Below are positions 37,475 through 51,900 of a stretch of 64,000 nt of DNA, piece after piece. Under the pieces are notes generated by a model. It was not told the DNA's origin, made no database searches, and saw nothing but the letters and a program-made list of their open reading frames with translations. The first letter of the stretch is position 1; every line of letters begins with the position of its first letter. Made by a program: the position numbers and the translations under genes. Source of the DNA: Pelargonium tetragonum. Taxonomy: Eukaryota; Streptophyta; Magnoliopsida; Geraniales; Geraniaceae. The stretch is from the NCBI GenBank assembly GCA_036897445.1, contig JAYMTL010000074.1, positions 30,628-94,627 on the forward strand, read 5' to 3'.

Positions 37475-37825
37475 TTAAAAAACCCCTAGCGAGATTTGCT
37501 TTCTAAGTATAATTACAAGAATAATAAGAGGGAATGCCAGTATAGCAACAAGCCTTCCCAGTCCTAATAAGCCCTTACCTTCCTTAGCGATAAACACAAA
37601 TACAATAAGAGGAATACATCTAAAGCAATTTCATTTATAATATCTAAAATACCAATCTAACATATATAACAACTACTAGACGTAGCTACAACAGCAGCCC
37701 AAAATACCCATAGTACAGTAAAGTCTCTATCTCTTCTTGCTCTTACGCCTAATGCTGCTTCCTTTACTTCTTATACTCCTGTTAATCCTAAGCAACTTAC
37801 AGCTCCTCCCCTTATTATAATTATA
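37475..37825 (-). pseudogene. Coding-like tract with G-first codons (island F)
   Basis: The minus strand from 37809 shows the clearest codon periodicity in the window: many codons begin with G. With two TAG and one TAA taken as Gln it reads about 96 codons, including EVKEAALGVRARRDRDF, a tryptophan-bearing segment VLWVFWAAVVATSSS and an aliphatic end. Four TGG codons are intact. Downstream a second frame is better, reading CIPLIVFVFIAKEGKGLLG, then RLVAILAFPLIILVIILRK, and closing at TAA 37475-37477. The change of frame implies an indel or a missed short intron. Two or three membrane segments would be present. No family recognised. Most probably a broken membrane-protein gene or element gene. 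Confidence 0.35.
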
Positions 37826-40800
37826 GAAAAATTCTCATTTCTTCATTTCAAATTCAAGCATTTAAAGTTATTATAGTCCTGTCTTCAGTTTTTCTCCCTT
37901 TATTCATAATGCCTCTTGTTTTAAACGTCCTTTTTTTGTGATACTAACTACCTTTCTCATACTTATTTGCATTCTTGTTAGAGCCTTGGAAAAAGCACCG
38001 CTTGCCTACTCTCACCAATTACCCCGGGTCTTAATTCATTATGCTTGAGTGCTTTTCTATGCTTTCAAAAGGGCCCTACCTTTGTTTATACAAAAGGTCC
38101 GCGGCTATTCGTGTAAGTAGTAAAACTTTGGATAGTAAGTTAAGGGGAGTCCTTTTCACTTTTATGACATTTGTACTCTTATCCTAGTGCAGGCGGTTTT
38201 ATTACTTATTAGGAAGGAGTTTCGATTGATTGCGGTTTGTACAAAGTCGGTGAGGACTCATAGCTAAGTCCTGGGTTTTTTAAGGGGTTATTTTTCGAAA
38301 CAGGTATTATGCCCTTTTTAGGTATACAGATTCTATATCTTTAGGAGAGTTTTCAGTATTATATAAATAGAATTCCTTTGCCTACGCGTTAGGAAATTTT
38401 TTTTTGATCAAAATATACAGGCGTTGTTACCGAGAGGGGGACTTCTCTAACAAAGGTTCTGCCTATAACTATAACAAGAAAAAACCCAAGCCACCCCTTT
38501 TTGCTAACAAGCTCTCTTGAAAGTAAGAAACAACAGTAGAAAATTTGTGTAAATATGGAACAACGTAAACAGGATTTTAATAAAAGAAATTTATTTACAA
38601 ATGAGTACTATCGGAGTAGATAGACGAAATCATACTAATACAGCAACTCGCATTGATAAACCCTCGCCATGATCCGTGTTTAAGAAATATACCTTATGAT
38701 TAATTAACTGAATATCCCAAAGGGGTTCAACTAAACTAAAAAGAAGAGCCGCTACTTTTTTAGGAGTAGCCTAAGGGACTCTAATAAAGGAATAATAGTG
38801 ATGAAGTTCATGAAACTAATACCAGTGCTACTAAAGAAATATACATATAGTCAAAATTTCCAGTAAAGGATCCTAAAGCAAAATCTCACAAACTTAAAGG
38901 GAAAAACCCTGTCTTGTAGCATCTTTTTGGCATCCTCTTTGTTGTTATTATAAAAATGTTAATAAGTCCCGACTGTAAAGACAAGAGCCTTCTTACTCCT
39001 TGATTCACTACAGACTATCGACAATTAAGGGGTACTTTTTATCCTGTACAAAAAATGCTCTCTTTTCATTCCAATTTAGAAAATCATTTTTTTATCGACA
39101 TATAATTTCATTTCAACCAAATTTATCTGCATTCTCCTATCAGGATCCTCTGAGAGAAAAGCCTCTTAAAAAGGCATACATTTTTCACAAGAGAATCGCG
39201 CAAGGAAAAATTTATAAAAGAAACATGCCTAAACAGGTTTAAACTCAGACTTCGTAGAACTTAAAACCGGAAACCGGGATACCCAATTGCAAGACTTCCA
39301 TAGCAGTAACTTTAAACTCTATACTCTATTATACTCTATACCGAGTTAAGTTTATACTAAGGAAAACCCTCAAATTTATACGAAGACACCGAGCGCCTAT
39401 ATCAAAAAGGGATGCCTTGGCCATTTGGAAGTCAGTAATGAGAAGTTAAAGGTCGTAAAAAACAAATTGTGAAGTAACTAGCGCTAAAGCTCGGCTTTTT
39501 TATAGAAGCTAAAAAAATTATAAAAAATTTCAACTTGGACTAGGGGTTTTTAGAATAAGTAATACACGCTTTGGAAGAGTTTTGAGCTAGTGGATAGGCC
39601 CCATAAAACACAAATTTAAATACAAAGTAGTTTTATACTTCGTAGGAAAGAGATCCCCAAGAATGAGGAAAAAAGAGTAGTCTTCAATTAAATACTAAAA
39701 AGTAGTACCTCTATTTCACTGGATTAGTGTTCCCCAATTTCCTTTAATTTAATAGAGTTTGGCATTATAACCTTCGAGTTCACACGGGACTTTTTTAACC
39801 AAATTCCAAAAATACCAGGTCTATATCCTGATTGAGGTATATCTTGCATCCCTTTTGAGGAATTCCCTTTAGCTAATAGAGTTTTGTAAAAAGCGAGCTT
39901 CGTTATAGCGTAAAATTTACCTATTGAGCTAGTTCGCTCTGCTTATAAAAGAGTCCCTGGATATCTAGAGAGCTATCACAGTTTTTGACTTGAGATACAA
40001 CCCATTCGTCTAAATTTCATAGGGGACTTTACTAAGAGTCTCTATACTTAACTTCTTTTTAGGTCACAGGATCCCCTTATTAATTTATGGGCACTCGTAT
40101 TCTAAATAAAAATTGACTGACTTTTTATCCACAAGAAAGATCTATACTGACTAGTTTGGAATATAACGCAATTCCCTGTTGTAGAACTCAAATCTGTTCA
40201 ACTTAAACTTAATAGATTGCTAAGATCTTGACCGTAGGATTGGTTAATTCACCTAGATAAAAATGAGTTCATAAACCTGTAATAAAAAAAATCTTTCTTT
40301 TTCTTGGATAAAGCTATTTACGTTAACGGAATTCTACCGAACAAGAGCTTACTACTAATAAGGCGCGGGTCTCCCCGATACACAATAAATTAAAAAAAGA
40401 CTCTTACGAATGGCTTAGTGGATATCCCATTTAGAAATTCTCAAAAGAGTTTATCCGTAATAGTTAAAGCATTCACTTCATATTATTTAATTGAAGAAAA
40501 CCCTTGTCAGGGAGGGGAAGTGCCCCAATTATAAAGTATAAAAAGCTCCTATTCCTCTTGGCTTGACCCCCAAACCCCTGTATCACCCCTATTATATTTA
40601 CTTAGTTAAAGCGAGGGCAACCCCTTTTTGAATAATATAAGAGGAGTATTCTCCGTGCGATTAGAACCCCTTAAAGTTTTCCAGCTAAGTAGATGCTTAA
40701 GGGACGAGGTGAAGCTATAAGGAATTCTTCTGGTAAAGACTCGAACTCGAGTATTCTTTTGGCTTCCGTACTCTGTAGCTAGTGTGTTCTGCCCAAAACT

Positions 40801-43800
40801 AATTAAAATAAGGAACCTATTTATATAGTAATTCTTCTTTCCTCAGCCTAGAAGGGAAGGGATAGAGGTCTTTACTTAGGAGAGGGGCTAATCAGGGATG
40901 TATTGCAAAGGAAAGTGAGTCTTAAGAATAAGATTAAGGGAATAAAAGAATGAAAATGAATAGAGAATCCAGTTTCCAAGTAGGTTAGTTAAGTAATAGA
41001 GTTTTTTATTAGATATGAAAAGGTGATAGGTAAATAATGAAGTAAAAACAAGTTCCACTGAAGAAGGATTTCCTTGGTTTTTGTATTAGTTTAAAGAAGA
41101 GTTTCAAAGGGATTTCCAGATTCTATGCCACTAATATAATTTAAGAAATTTGTGCAAGTTAAAGAATATTTTAAAGTAAGGAGCAAATCTAAGAATTTAG
41201 GGAATACAGCAGCTTCATTCAATAAGTACAGGCTACAGGGACTCTAAAGAAGAGGATTTCTGAAGAATAAGAAGAAAATACTGATGCAGTTACAGAGTCT
41301 AGCTAATGATAAAGTAAAGGAGAGTAGTTCCTTGAAATGTTTGGAAATGTTTGAAATGATAGAATCAACAGTAAATCTGTTGGTTTATGCTTATCTTCTT
41401 TGGTTTTACAAGAGAGAAAAGCTCTTTTAGTTAGGAGGCTCCATACCAGTATTTCAAATTTGGAAAGGTTACTACGGACTAGGTGTTAGATTTAGTCTCT
41501 AAAGGAGTGCTGTATCTTTAAAGTCTTTCCAGCCATTCCTATAGAGCAAGCGTTTTAAAAGGAATTCCGGCCAAGTCAAATAAAACACGTGGAATCCTAA
41601 ATAAATTTTCGAAAAAAAGGCCATACAACAGGTTTTCAATTAACAAAATAAACCTTATTTTTTGCTTCCTCGCTTTAGTTTTTACACAATCCTATGGAGG
41701 CTTTTTTCGTAAATTAGCTCTACCCGATAGAAGTTAAAAGAATAAAAAAGAATTGGGTGTTGAGAACCCGCGGCCCAGGCTCTGTATATGGAAATACAAA
41801 TGAAAATGTAATAAAAAGGGAATCCTTTTAGGTTATGGTGTGCTTACAAATGCAAGTCAGAGATTTAGCCTAAAATGAAGTTCAAGACATGAATTTAAAC
41901 TACGTGTCTAATTCCTGCTAGTATAGTCTTAGGTTAGGCTCAAAGAAACTTCTCTTTTTTAAGTAAAAAAGAAAAGAGTCTTTTATCTATATGGGTCCCT
42001 CTTACTTAGCAGCTCATCTAGGACCAGTCATTCTTCAGCCAATGCCTTATTAAATCTAAAAAGTAATAATAAAACGAAATATCGACTAGAACTACTTAGG
42101 GTGCTTAGTAAGGTTTACAAGTATATTGAAATTATGACTTCAACGCGAAAAGTTCCGTTTCTTGGACTAAAGTGTTTAGTTTGTAAATAAAGATTACACT
42201 AAACAAGAATAAGGCCCCAGTTGATATGCAACCACCAACCCGCGGGGAGAAAAGTTCTACTTTAATTTAGATTTAGATGCTTTTCGGATTCTAAAAGTAC
42301 CACATTAGTGTAATAAATAGTCTAACCATCTTTTTTAGGGATACAGTTAAGATTAAGATACGAAACCCTTGGAGAATCTTTTTACGGGTCATGAAACTTA
42401 GTTAAATCTTTTATTTAAAATAGAAGTCTTTATTACCTTGTACAAAGATCTGGAAAGTTGTATACTAGTTAGCTTTCCTTGATGAAAACGGCTCCTCTAG
42501 CTATATTCCTACATTATATTAGAATTTCCCGGAGTCTAATAAAAGATAAAAGGCTTTGCACAGGTATTTAGAGTCGGATCCCCTCGTGGGAATAACAACA
42601 CTGTAATTTACAATATAATATATAGATATAATTTAAGATTTTTCGTTTAAAGTCGTCCCGGATAAATAAAAGTTTCTGCCTTTATAAATATAAATAAGGT
42701 TCGCCCCTAAAGTAAAAAAAAGTACCAGAGTGGTTTTCTAAACTACATTTAACAGCGAGTTAATCCCACAAAGGGAGTAGGCTCCAGACACCGGACAAAG
42801 ATTTTTTTAGTCCCTTCTTCGTCAGGTTAATCTTTTCTTTAAGAGAAGTGAACTTTTCTAGAATCTTGGGTAAACCTACAGCTAAGTTTTATATAACCAA
42901 GTGGGTTGCTATTATTCGTATTTCCTAATCTAGAGGGCTTCCTTAGTAGAATGCGTCGGTTAAAGGGAGGATTTACAATTTGAAGAAGCCCTCTTTTAAT
43001 ATGATCTATCACATGGAATACCCAGGAACTTTTGTTTTTGTTGATTCGGAATCTTAAGGGTACTCACATGCTAAAAGAGAAAAATTCCCTAGTATACAAT
43101 CAAAATAAGGTAAAATGACCGGGTTAGAACCAACGTAAATTCAATTTGGCAGGCTGTTCTTCTACCAAATTACTTCAGGTCAAGAAATCCTTTATTTAAT
43201 TCTTGTACTATCTTGACTATTATATGGATCTGTGTTAAGCTAATTTAGGCTAAGGAGTTACGTATGTAAATATTGGTGAGAATCTCTGGTTATAATTTCT
43301 ATTCCTAAAATTCAAATAACTGTATATATATGGGATATTAGTCAAAATACTATTTTCTTTTTATCTGATGCCTTTTGTAAAATATTTAACTAAAGAAAAC
43401 CTTAGCTTGAGCTTGTTAAAAATAAAAACGCTTATTATATTTATTATAAAAGAGCTTTTTGTACTAATTGTTATATATGATTAAAATATTAAAAAGATAT
43501 TTTATGGTTTAGATTAATAAGATAGAATCACGAGAATCTTACTATAATTAGAATTAGACTAAGCTTATAGTACTGGAAGAGTAAAGAACTAGGTTTGGTT
43601 TAGCAAGATACTAAAACAGTTAGAAATGGGGCGCTCGAATCCTGTCATTTGGATTCCGATATTTAAGATGTGAGTTGGTGCTAAAGCTTACAAGATTCAG
43701 TATGACTCCGAAGTTAGTTAAGTAAGTCTCGGTGCGTTTATTAGAAACAACACTACCCTTGAATAAAACTTGTTTTGATTGGTACTCTTATGTTAATACA

Positions 43801-44797
43801 GGATGCCCGGTTAGTTTATTTTAATAATGTTCCCTACTCGTTTGTTAGTAAACTAGTCTTCAATTAACGGGGCTACTTTACTATCAGATAAGTACGAGCT
43901 TAACCTTATAAAATAAGGGATATTCTATTAAGAGGCCTAAAAGGGGCACTAGTGCGTTATATGCTCTGCAACAGCGTGTCCTATCTAACTAGATTTGGAA
44001 GTGGAAAGACTAAAAAAGTTTCAGAAAATCCTTAATAAGTCTCAACCTTTCTTCTCTACAATTAAAGATTGATTATCTACAGCAAACAGAGCGCTGTCTT
44101 AGTTACTAAACTCCTCTTAGGCATAAAATAAGGGCTCCTCCTTATATCTCCCAATACTAAACTTCAGTCTATAATGAAGCGCTTGTAAATAAAAAATCTT
44201 TTCCTTTTTCAAGAATGTTCCAGATCTGTCTAGTTCCCCATGAGTGAGGAAATTCCGTTGCTTTATTTGAGTATTGCGGGGATTCCGTTTGTAGTAATAA
44301 TATCTTTCACTTTTTCTATACTAGAAATTAGTTAGCAAAAAGCGGGTAGGGGTATCTTCTTTTTTAAGGATTCTACTTATTCTGCCCACTCTTGTAGCTA
44401 GTATACTCCGGCGAAAGTAGAGGAAGGCACTCTGATTTTTTATGAATCTGCTGAGCAGACCCCATAGGAACCTCTGTATTTTGACCTATTTATGAATGAA
44501 ATCCGCCTTTCTGTTAAACGTTATCCTTCCTTATACTAATCTCTAAGCTTTTGAGTTTCTGTGACAAGTTTTATTCCCAAATTTTCTTTGCTTTATTATA
44601 CAAGAGTTGCCGGGCAAATAGTTGAATTCAGGCTTTTTTTGTTAAAACTTTGAGCTCAAGAAGTGCTTCTAAGTCTTTTTCGAAACTATTTAATTAAAAG
44701 TATAATAAAAGTAAGAGGCAACCCGCACTTTACAATATCCAAGAGAAACTCCTAACTAGAACTTCCTAAATAAAAAACAAGTTTGTTTCTATTTATA
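37826..44797. other. Gene-free background, 7 kb
   Basis: No gene or RNA supported. An 80-codon frame at 39000-39242 opens at TTG and is basic and aromatic-rich without recognisable domain. A 10-base tandem repeat lies at 41334 and TACTCTAT-type short repeats at about 39317-39343. Confidence 0.6.
41334..41353. repeat. Tandem pair, unit GAAATGTTTG
   Basis: Two exact ten-base units side by side, followed by a partial third. Minor slippage repeat. Confidence 0.75.
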
Positions 44798-45949
44798 ATG
44801 GGAGCTCCGAAGGACTTTGTGTCCTCCCTTTCTTATCTTCTATTGGGTCTTAGTCCTGGTAGTTCCAGTCGCTATATTCTGGGACCCTCTCTTACATATA
44901 GGAATTCCGGTTACTCCTACCTATTTCTGGTTTGTATTAGTTGTTTAAGCTAGTTTTCTATTAGTCCAAGCAAGCTCGCCTCTTGTTCTATGTATTTATC
45001 GATAGGGAGTTTGTAGGCTTAATAGGATTGGGAGACAGTCCCTATCCCTATAACTGTAGCGCTAGCATAGCATAGGGGGGTTAACACAGAATAGTTTAAT
45101 GAGTATACATAGAGACCTTATAGACGCAAACTCTTCTTATTGACCTACTTTTCTTTACTTACTTCTGTAACTAACTTCGTATTACCTACTTTTGTATTCA
45201 TACTCGGTATATTAATCGTAATCGCTATACCTATGCCTACTGCTTTCTTATTGATATATGGGTCTTCCTCTTAGAGCCTTGTACTACTTAGTGTATTCTC
45301 TAACTAAAGTATATTATAGTAATTTTAGAGGTGCCCACTTACACTATAACACCCAGCCTCTTTTATTTTGCTTATTGGCTTGCTGCTTTCTTAAACCTGT
45401 ATTTTACTCATACCGAGGTTTTTACTCAGTATCTGTACCCCTTTCTTAGTGGGAGGAGTCCTAAGAGCCTATACCTTTATCATCTCCTATAGAAGACGAA
45501 GTCCTTTTGCTCTTTGTGTTACTTTGGCTTGCTGGAGCTGGTGAACTTGTACTTACCCCCCAGTATATAGAATTAAGATTTGTATTATGATGTAGATGTA
45601 TTATACTTTATTTTAGTTTGTTTTGGTTATTAGAATAGAGATAGCATAGTCCAGTTTAAGGATAAGACTTTCCTTTGTAGTTATTGGCGCGGGAGAATTG
45701 AGCCCTAGAGATATTAGATATAGTTATTCTTCCTGACTGTAATATAACGGAGGAGGGAATATGTTATACAGTATTAGTACAAACCCTTACACACAACCGC
45801 TGGAAAAGCAGACTACTTACTTGAAAACCCATTGCTTAAGCCCTAATTCTTTTTTCCCTAACATCTATCTAGAATCCGGAAACCTAGAAGCAAAAGGAAC
45901 TCCTTACCTACACCCCATAGATTTTCTCTACTCTTTCCTTATAAGTTAA
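44798..45949 (+). pseudogene. ATG-started TAA/TAG-interrupted frame (island G)
   Basis: From ATG 44798 one frame runs 248 codons to TGA 45542-45544 with 14 TAA/TAG codons. In the same phase after a further TGA at 45734 comes a 62-codon standard frame, ATG 45761 to TAA 45947-45949. With TAA/TAG as Gln the product has polar pieces such as HRGVNTEQFNEYTQRPYRR coded near 45080 and hydrophobic pieces such as FVLPTFVFILGILIVIAIP coded near 45185. The last 62 codons are polar and Pro/Tyr-rich. Several stops sit beside charged residues, where Gln fits better than Tyr or Leu. The sense strand has about 55 TpG against 20 CpA. The other two frames also give readable hydrophobic stretches, so the frame choice is uncertain. 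No family recognised. Confidence 0.3.
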
Positions 45950-48900
45950 GAGTATAATAGATAAAAAGTCAAAGTTATTTCTGTATTAAGGACTCTTCTT
46001 TTGTTCTTGTCATTAAGGAGAAGAGAATCCCTTTGAATTCGGTCCTTGGACTTTCTACCACAAGTGTAAATACTTTAGTATCTACTTTAATTCTTTTTTA
46101 CTACCAAGAAAACAAAAGCATACTGACTTCTTTTCTACTACCTAGCTAATACTAACAGAGAAGTAAGCACCCGTTTTTAAATTAAAGTTATACCACAGAA
46201 TATTCCGGCACAATTAGATTGTTACACCCAAATATCGAAAGGAATAAAGACTTCCTTTACTTTAAAGCGAAAATAAATAATCAAAGTTAAAATTCCTCGC
46301 AAACAAAATAGATATATATAATCCGGAAACTTTCCAGGTTTTTTTGTTGTAAAGTTAACTCTATCAAATTTTTAGGGTATACACTAAAATTAACTAAATT
46401 ACAAGCGGGCCCTACTAAAATAAAGGCTCTTACTACTTGAACCCTTAAAAGAAATTTGGAGCTTATCTATCAGGCTATTCCAAAGAAGTCCCATACATAT
46501 CCCCCTTCTTGCTTAACACGCAGCCAGATCTAAAATGACTTAGTTATTACGATATAGCACAAGAATAGAAACACTTAAGAAGTCCCTCGTTGGGCTGAGG
46601 TAGAGGCACTTACTTTCCGGGGATGTATACATAGCTAAAAAAGACTAGTTCTACAGTCAAAATTAGCAAAGAACAAAGCTTTTACTGAAATGAAATTACA
46701 GGAAACCCTCTTAAGAGAGAAAGAGGAATAATTGAAAGGCCAAAACCTCAAAAATGAAAAAAGAACTTTTTAAGATAACCGAGACTTGATTAATACCTAG
46801 GAAATTCCTCTTTTACTTATATAGTTATCCTGTTGAGTTCACTATATCAAAACAAAAGGACCCCCGACAAGCAAACTTTGTTAGACAGCCCTAGAATAAG
46901 AAGTTCCCTAACAATTCCATAAAAATACACTGATGCTGCTTAACTTAATCTATACTAATTAAAATTTGTTTTTCAAGGACCGCTTTATTAAAGACTTATT
47001 TAAATTCTTTTCTACCCATTATCCATTATTAAGTAGTCAAAATTGCTGTTATACGTTATGAATTACTTACCCCAATAGTATATCTACTAACTAAAAACTG
47101 AGAAAGATTTTAGAACCAGGCTCTCGAAAGGGGGCTCTAATCAGACTTGAACCTGTGCACAGAACCTCTAGCAATGGAGTCACTTTTCAATACCATACAT
47201 AAGTCAATGTACATCCTAAACTAAATACCATAGAGAATGTATAGAAAAAAGTGAATCTTGATTTAAAGTTATATAATCTCAATCTCAGTGATTTCTTTTC
47301 TCTATTTTTGCGCTCCAGACTTAATTAGGAGAATATAATATTAAGAGTAAGAGGGGAGTTCTTTTATTTGATGTACCTTACTTCCTATCTCCAAGGGCAT
47401 GCCTAAGAAAAGGAATTTCCTAAGGAATAGTTAAAAAAATCTAAGTTAAGTAGTATACACTAATGAGTTTCTGTCTTGCTTACTTAACTAGGGGTAGGGT
47501 ATTCTTATAAGTTATTTAGGGGCGTACATATTTGGAGAGCAAGTCCAGGAAATGTTTTAGGTTAAGTACAGGAACTTTTAATAGATAGAGTTCTTTCCTT
47601 TGTAATCTGCACAAGGAGCGGGACCTAAACAGGAGTCTCTAACCAGCGGAGGAATTCCAATTTAGTTGAGCTCTGATTTGGAAAGGTAATTAAGCAAACA
47701 AAACAGGAAACACGGAAGTTTTTTTTCTTAGAAAGATAAGCGCCCTAACAATATGCAATCTAGTACTGAAAGAATTTCGTACAAAGTTCTTAGGTAATAG
47801 AAGAACTCCTAACAAGCGAGAATCCCATAAATCTAGGAAGGTTTTGAACCTTCAAAATGACGAGAAATTATAGTTTCAAAAGTCGTAATAAGGATACAAG
47901 GGGTCCGGCCCTGAGGCACACTCTAAAATGCCTAGAACTATTTGAAAAATTTAATAGACTAATACATTACTACATTCCTTTTAAAAAGATAATTTAATGA
48001 GATTTAAAAAATCTAGGATAGTCTTTCCTTGCTTTTTAGTGGTTGCTGAAATTAACAGGAGGAATTGCAGGGTTTTCCGTGGGTAAGTTAAAAATCATCC
48101 TTTTTAGGGAATTCTGGGAACTTTTTAAAGGGGCGTCGCAGAACCTGGTAAAATACCTAGTAAATGCATAGAGCTTCAAAACGGCTTTATTCTTGGATAA
48201 CCCCTAAGCTTTTTGCTTCGACAGGAGAGTTTCACTTTTACCTGTTTTCCAAATTATACTCATTAATGATAGGAGTTCCTTATTTAAGTTAAGTCATTTT
48301 AGAAGTGCTTTCTTTGTAACACGAATTTTTGATGACTCCCTTTTAAAGAACTAAAGTTGCAATTTTAAGCTTTTTGTATATAATACTAACAGAATAAAAT
48401 TTCATTACACTTTATCCGCCGCAGTCTCCACGCTGTTCTTAGATAGAGAACTCAAAATAGATATACTTTTCAACTTATGTCATACTTTTTTAAGTCTTTT
48501 TGGATATCTCTTGGCTATTAGGTACTTGGAATTTTAATAACGACTCGCTTTAGAAATGACAGTCTCAAGTGGACTGCACCAGGTTTACGCATCTCATCTT
48601 TGGTCGTAGTATGCAGGACAATTTCCAAAAGCAAAGTAAGAAAGGGTGGCATTCCCTTTTTTGTCGACTACTTTTCTAATACTCGTTCCCAGTCTAATCA
48701 ATTGTATATTACAGCATTTTTATCCATGAATTTTTATAATTTTTACTAAGTTCTTCGAGGACAAGTCAAGTAGTCATTCATATGTATATAACTTTCCAGA
48801 GCGTGTCTATTTTTTTTATTTAAATTTCAGTATCAAAAAGTATAAGGGGGTTTTCTAGGCTGGATTTTCCTTTATAATTATAGGGAATCCCCTGTGGAGT

Positions 48901-51900
48901 CTAAGCTAGACTAAACTTTAGAGTATTTCTTTCTACAGGGTACAATAATAAGTCTTTATGACGTTGGAAATAGGGTTGCTTATTTCCTTTGCAGCAACAG
49001 GATTCTACATATATCTCTCCGCTAAGCAAGCCTTATGAACCCTTAATCCGGTTAACCTCCGTTCTCAACTGGACTCTTACTTCAATAAAAACAGAAGAAG
49101 CTTTGCCTATTTTAAAATGTCTTTTTAATATCCTCGATTACGTTCCCCGATAAAAGACACTTAGATACTACTATAATATAAAGATTTTGTCGCGGACTTA
49201 GCCTCTTTTTATTTATAAACTTAACTCCAAGTACCAAACTCTACGTTCAAATAGGGTAAGTAGAGCCGGGGCGATACCTCTTCCTAAAAAAGGAAGCTCT
49301 TCAATGCCTATACCACGATCCAAAATGGGCTTTATTCCAGCCCTTTTTCTTTTCAAAAGGTTACTTTCATACTAGCAACAGTTTACCATAACAGAGACTG
49401 AATACATCGTGCAATACTTGATATAGCTAGATAGAAAGAAAAAGGGGGAGCTCTAGACTCTTCGACTTCTTGTAAAAGGATTCCTTGAGACATTCTGCTT
49501 TTATTCCTTGTAAACTCATGTTATAGAGTAGGGGTAGCTCTGAAAAAGCTAATAGGAATACTAGAAAACCCTTAATAAATGTCACTTTACCGCAAGAAAA
49601 CACTGCTCTACTAAAAAGGTTAAGAGTTTTTTAAGGTTTTTACTACAAGCTATATGAAATCTAACACAACAGTTTCAGATAAGGCTATTGTTTGATATTT
49701 GTCAATTCCCATAAGTTAAGGCTCCTAGTCTCGACCCTGAAAAGTAACCCAACGCTTAGAGCTATTCTCTATAAAATATCGAAAATGTGTTTTATAAAAA
49801 TAAGATAACCTAAAACATCGTCCAAGCTTGTGCTAGTGGTTTTGCTGTAAAACTAAAGAACTTAGACAAAGAGAGGCATAGGTTCACAAAGTGGAAACCC
49901 CTTAGTCAACAATATTTTACATAGCATATATCCTTAAAAGGAATTTAAAGGAAAGACTCTCTCTTCATAATCTAGGCCCCTTGCTTTCTTTAGTTCGTTC
50001 TGCATTTAAGGTTACCATTCAGATTTTTGTTTTTCGAGAGGTAGGAAAAGAGTCTGGATATTATTCAAAGGTAGAGGGCTCTTTTAGAAAACTAAAGGGG
50101 GATGAGATAGATGGATTCCCCGCAAATTAATTTAATAGTATAGTCACCCGCTAAGGAAATCGCTTTATAGTTTTATAGGAACTTAAAACTTATTTAGAGA
50201 GCTGATCTAGAAAAAATTCTTATACTATAATTTGCCCGATCATGACTAACTATTCTAATAATAAGTAATCCCAGATACAATTAAAGCAATAATCTTTACC
50301 GCGTCTACCAAGACTATTTATACCCTTTTTGAGAAAAACTATCCACATTAAACATAAAATAAACTCCTTTTATTATCTCCCATTATACAAGTAAATCTTT
50401 TAGATAGAATTAAATGTTATATTTTAGATTATAGGTTGTTGAAGGCCTTAACTCGAAAAACAAAAACGCAGAAAGATTGGTTCAGTAAAATTGAGTAGTC
50501 CAGTTTTCTTCTACAGTGCGCGTGACTCTTTATTTATCGATGTCAGAGGTTTCCCGTATACTAAATAAATGGAACAAAAATCATTTACTAAAAGTTGAAT
50601 TAGTCATTCAACAACAATAAAATCAAAACTAGACACACATTTCTAAAAAGCCTGCGGATTCTAAAGAAAGACTATAAGCTAAAAAAGAGCTCTATATCAA
50701 GTCTCGGTATTAATATAACCAATTGACGATCAAAGAGACTCCTATGCCTATCCTTAATTTAATTCTTTTTCTAGTTTTGCCTTAATAAAGCGCCCTTACT
50801 CTATATATAATATTACACCATACCATACTACAGAATTAAAACCTTGGGTTTGAAAGATTTCCTTCTTGTTATCTGGAGCATAACTCTTCTTTTTTATAGT
50901 TTTTCAAGAAGGATAGACTCTGCCTCTTATATTACAAGAGGCGAACTCGAAAAAGTCTTAGTTGTAATTTATAATGTAAACTATCCTAACCTAAGATTCA
51001 GTACAAGATTTAATCCTAGAAAACTGGATTCTTTTTCTTCTAGTTTTTATAAACTTACAGCTTTTCCAAGACAAGCTTGTTTTTCGTTTATAAGTAGGTA
51101 TACTTTTTCGGAAGAGTTAGTATTAACTTTATGAAAACTTGAGTAAACTAACACTGCGTTGATTTTTTACAAACTGAAATTTTTAGGGTATAGGACGTAA
51201 CAAAAACCAGGTATTAGTAGCTTTTAGAAACTAGGCAATCTCTCTTTTTTTTACTTTATAGTATAAGTAACACGAGAATCATGACCCTCTCCGGTACTTC
51301 TAACACAGATTATTCACAAAATGAACTGCTCTATTCAATAAAACGCATTGTTAACTGATAAACTTCTTAATAATAATAAACCAAAATCCCCTTCCAGTAG
51401 CATTAACTCCTTTTAATTTTAAGGTATTAAGACTTGCTCTGAAATAGAATATTTTGGTTATATTTTTAGTTCACTTTTTATAGACATAGACTGGATTACA
51501 CCCTTACTATATATTTGGTATTTTCTTACTCTAGACTTTTCGAGTTTTTTTCATTAAACACAATTTTTATCCGGGCACCCCTTTTTTTGTTATTAATAGT
51601 CCTGCTAGTAGCTACTCTAGCTATGAAATCTATTATATCAAGCTTCCTTATATCCCAACCCCGTCTCCAAGACTCTATGAATCCCTGTCGGACCTCGCAC
51701 GAGAACAGTCTCAGTATTTTAAGTTACTCGAGATCGTAATCAAAATCTGGTTCTGCTTTTGAAGTAGGACTTTTCAATCCAGTCTTCTTGTAAGAATTTT
51801 TTAGTTAACTTGTGTTGTTAGGATAAAAAACCTTTTGATAGGCCTAAGATTTCTTATTCAAGTCAGTCCGAGAAGCATAGCGTTCTATTCTGTTTAGTTT

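Noticed and set aside
39000-39242. 80-codon frame as a gene
   Set aside because: TTG start, no domain, no neighbour, and within chance length for the window.
44798-45949. Insertion/deletion RNA editing of the Physarum or diplonemid kind
   Set aside because: Phase is kept for over 1 kb in island G and stops alone interrupt it, which fits point mutation better than edited cryptogenes. Composition is also less AT-rich than Physarum mitochondrial DNA.
47130-47200. tRNA on the minus strand (GACTTGAACC word)
   Set aside because: A four-of-five anticodon stem can be drawn, but T stem and acceptor stem do not pair.
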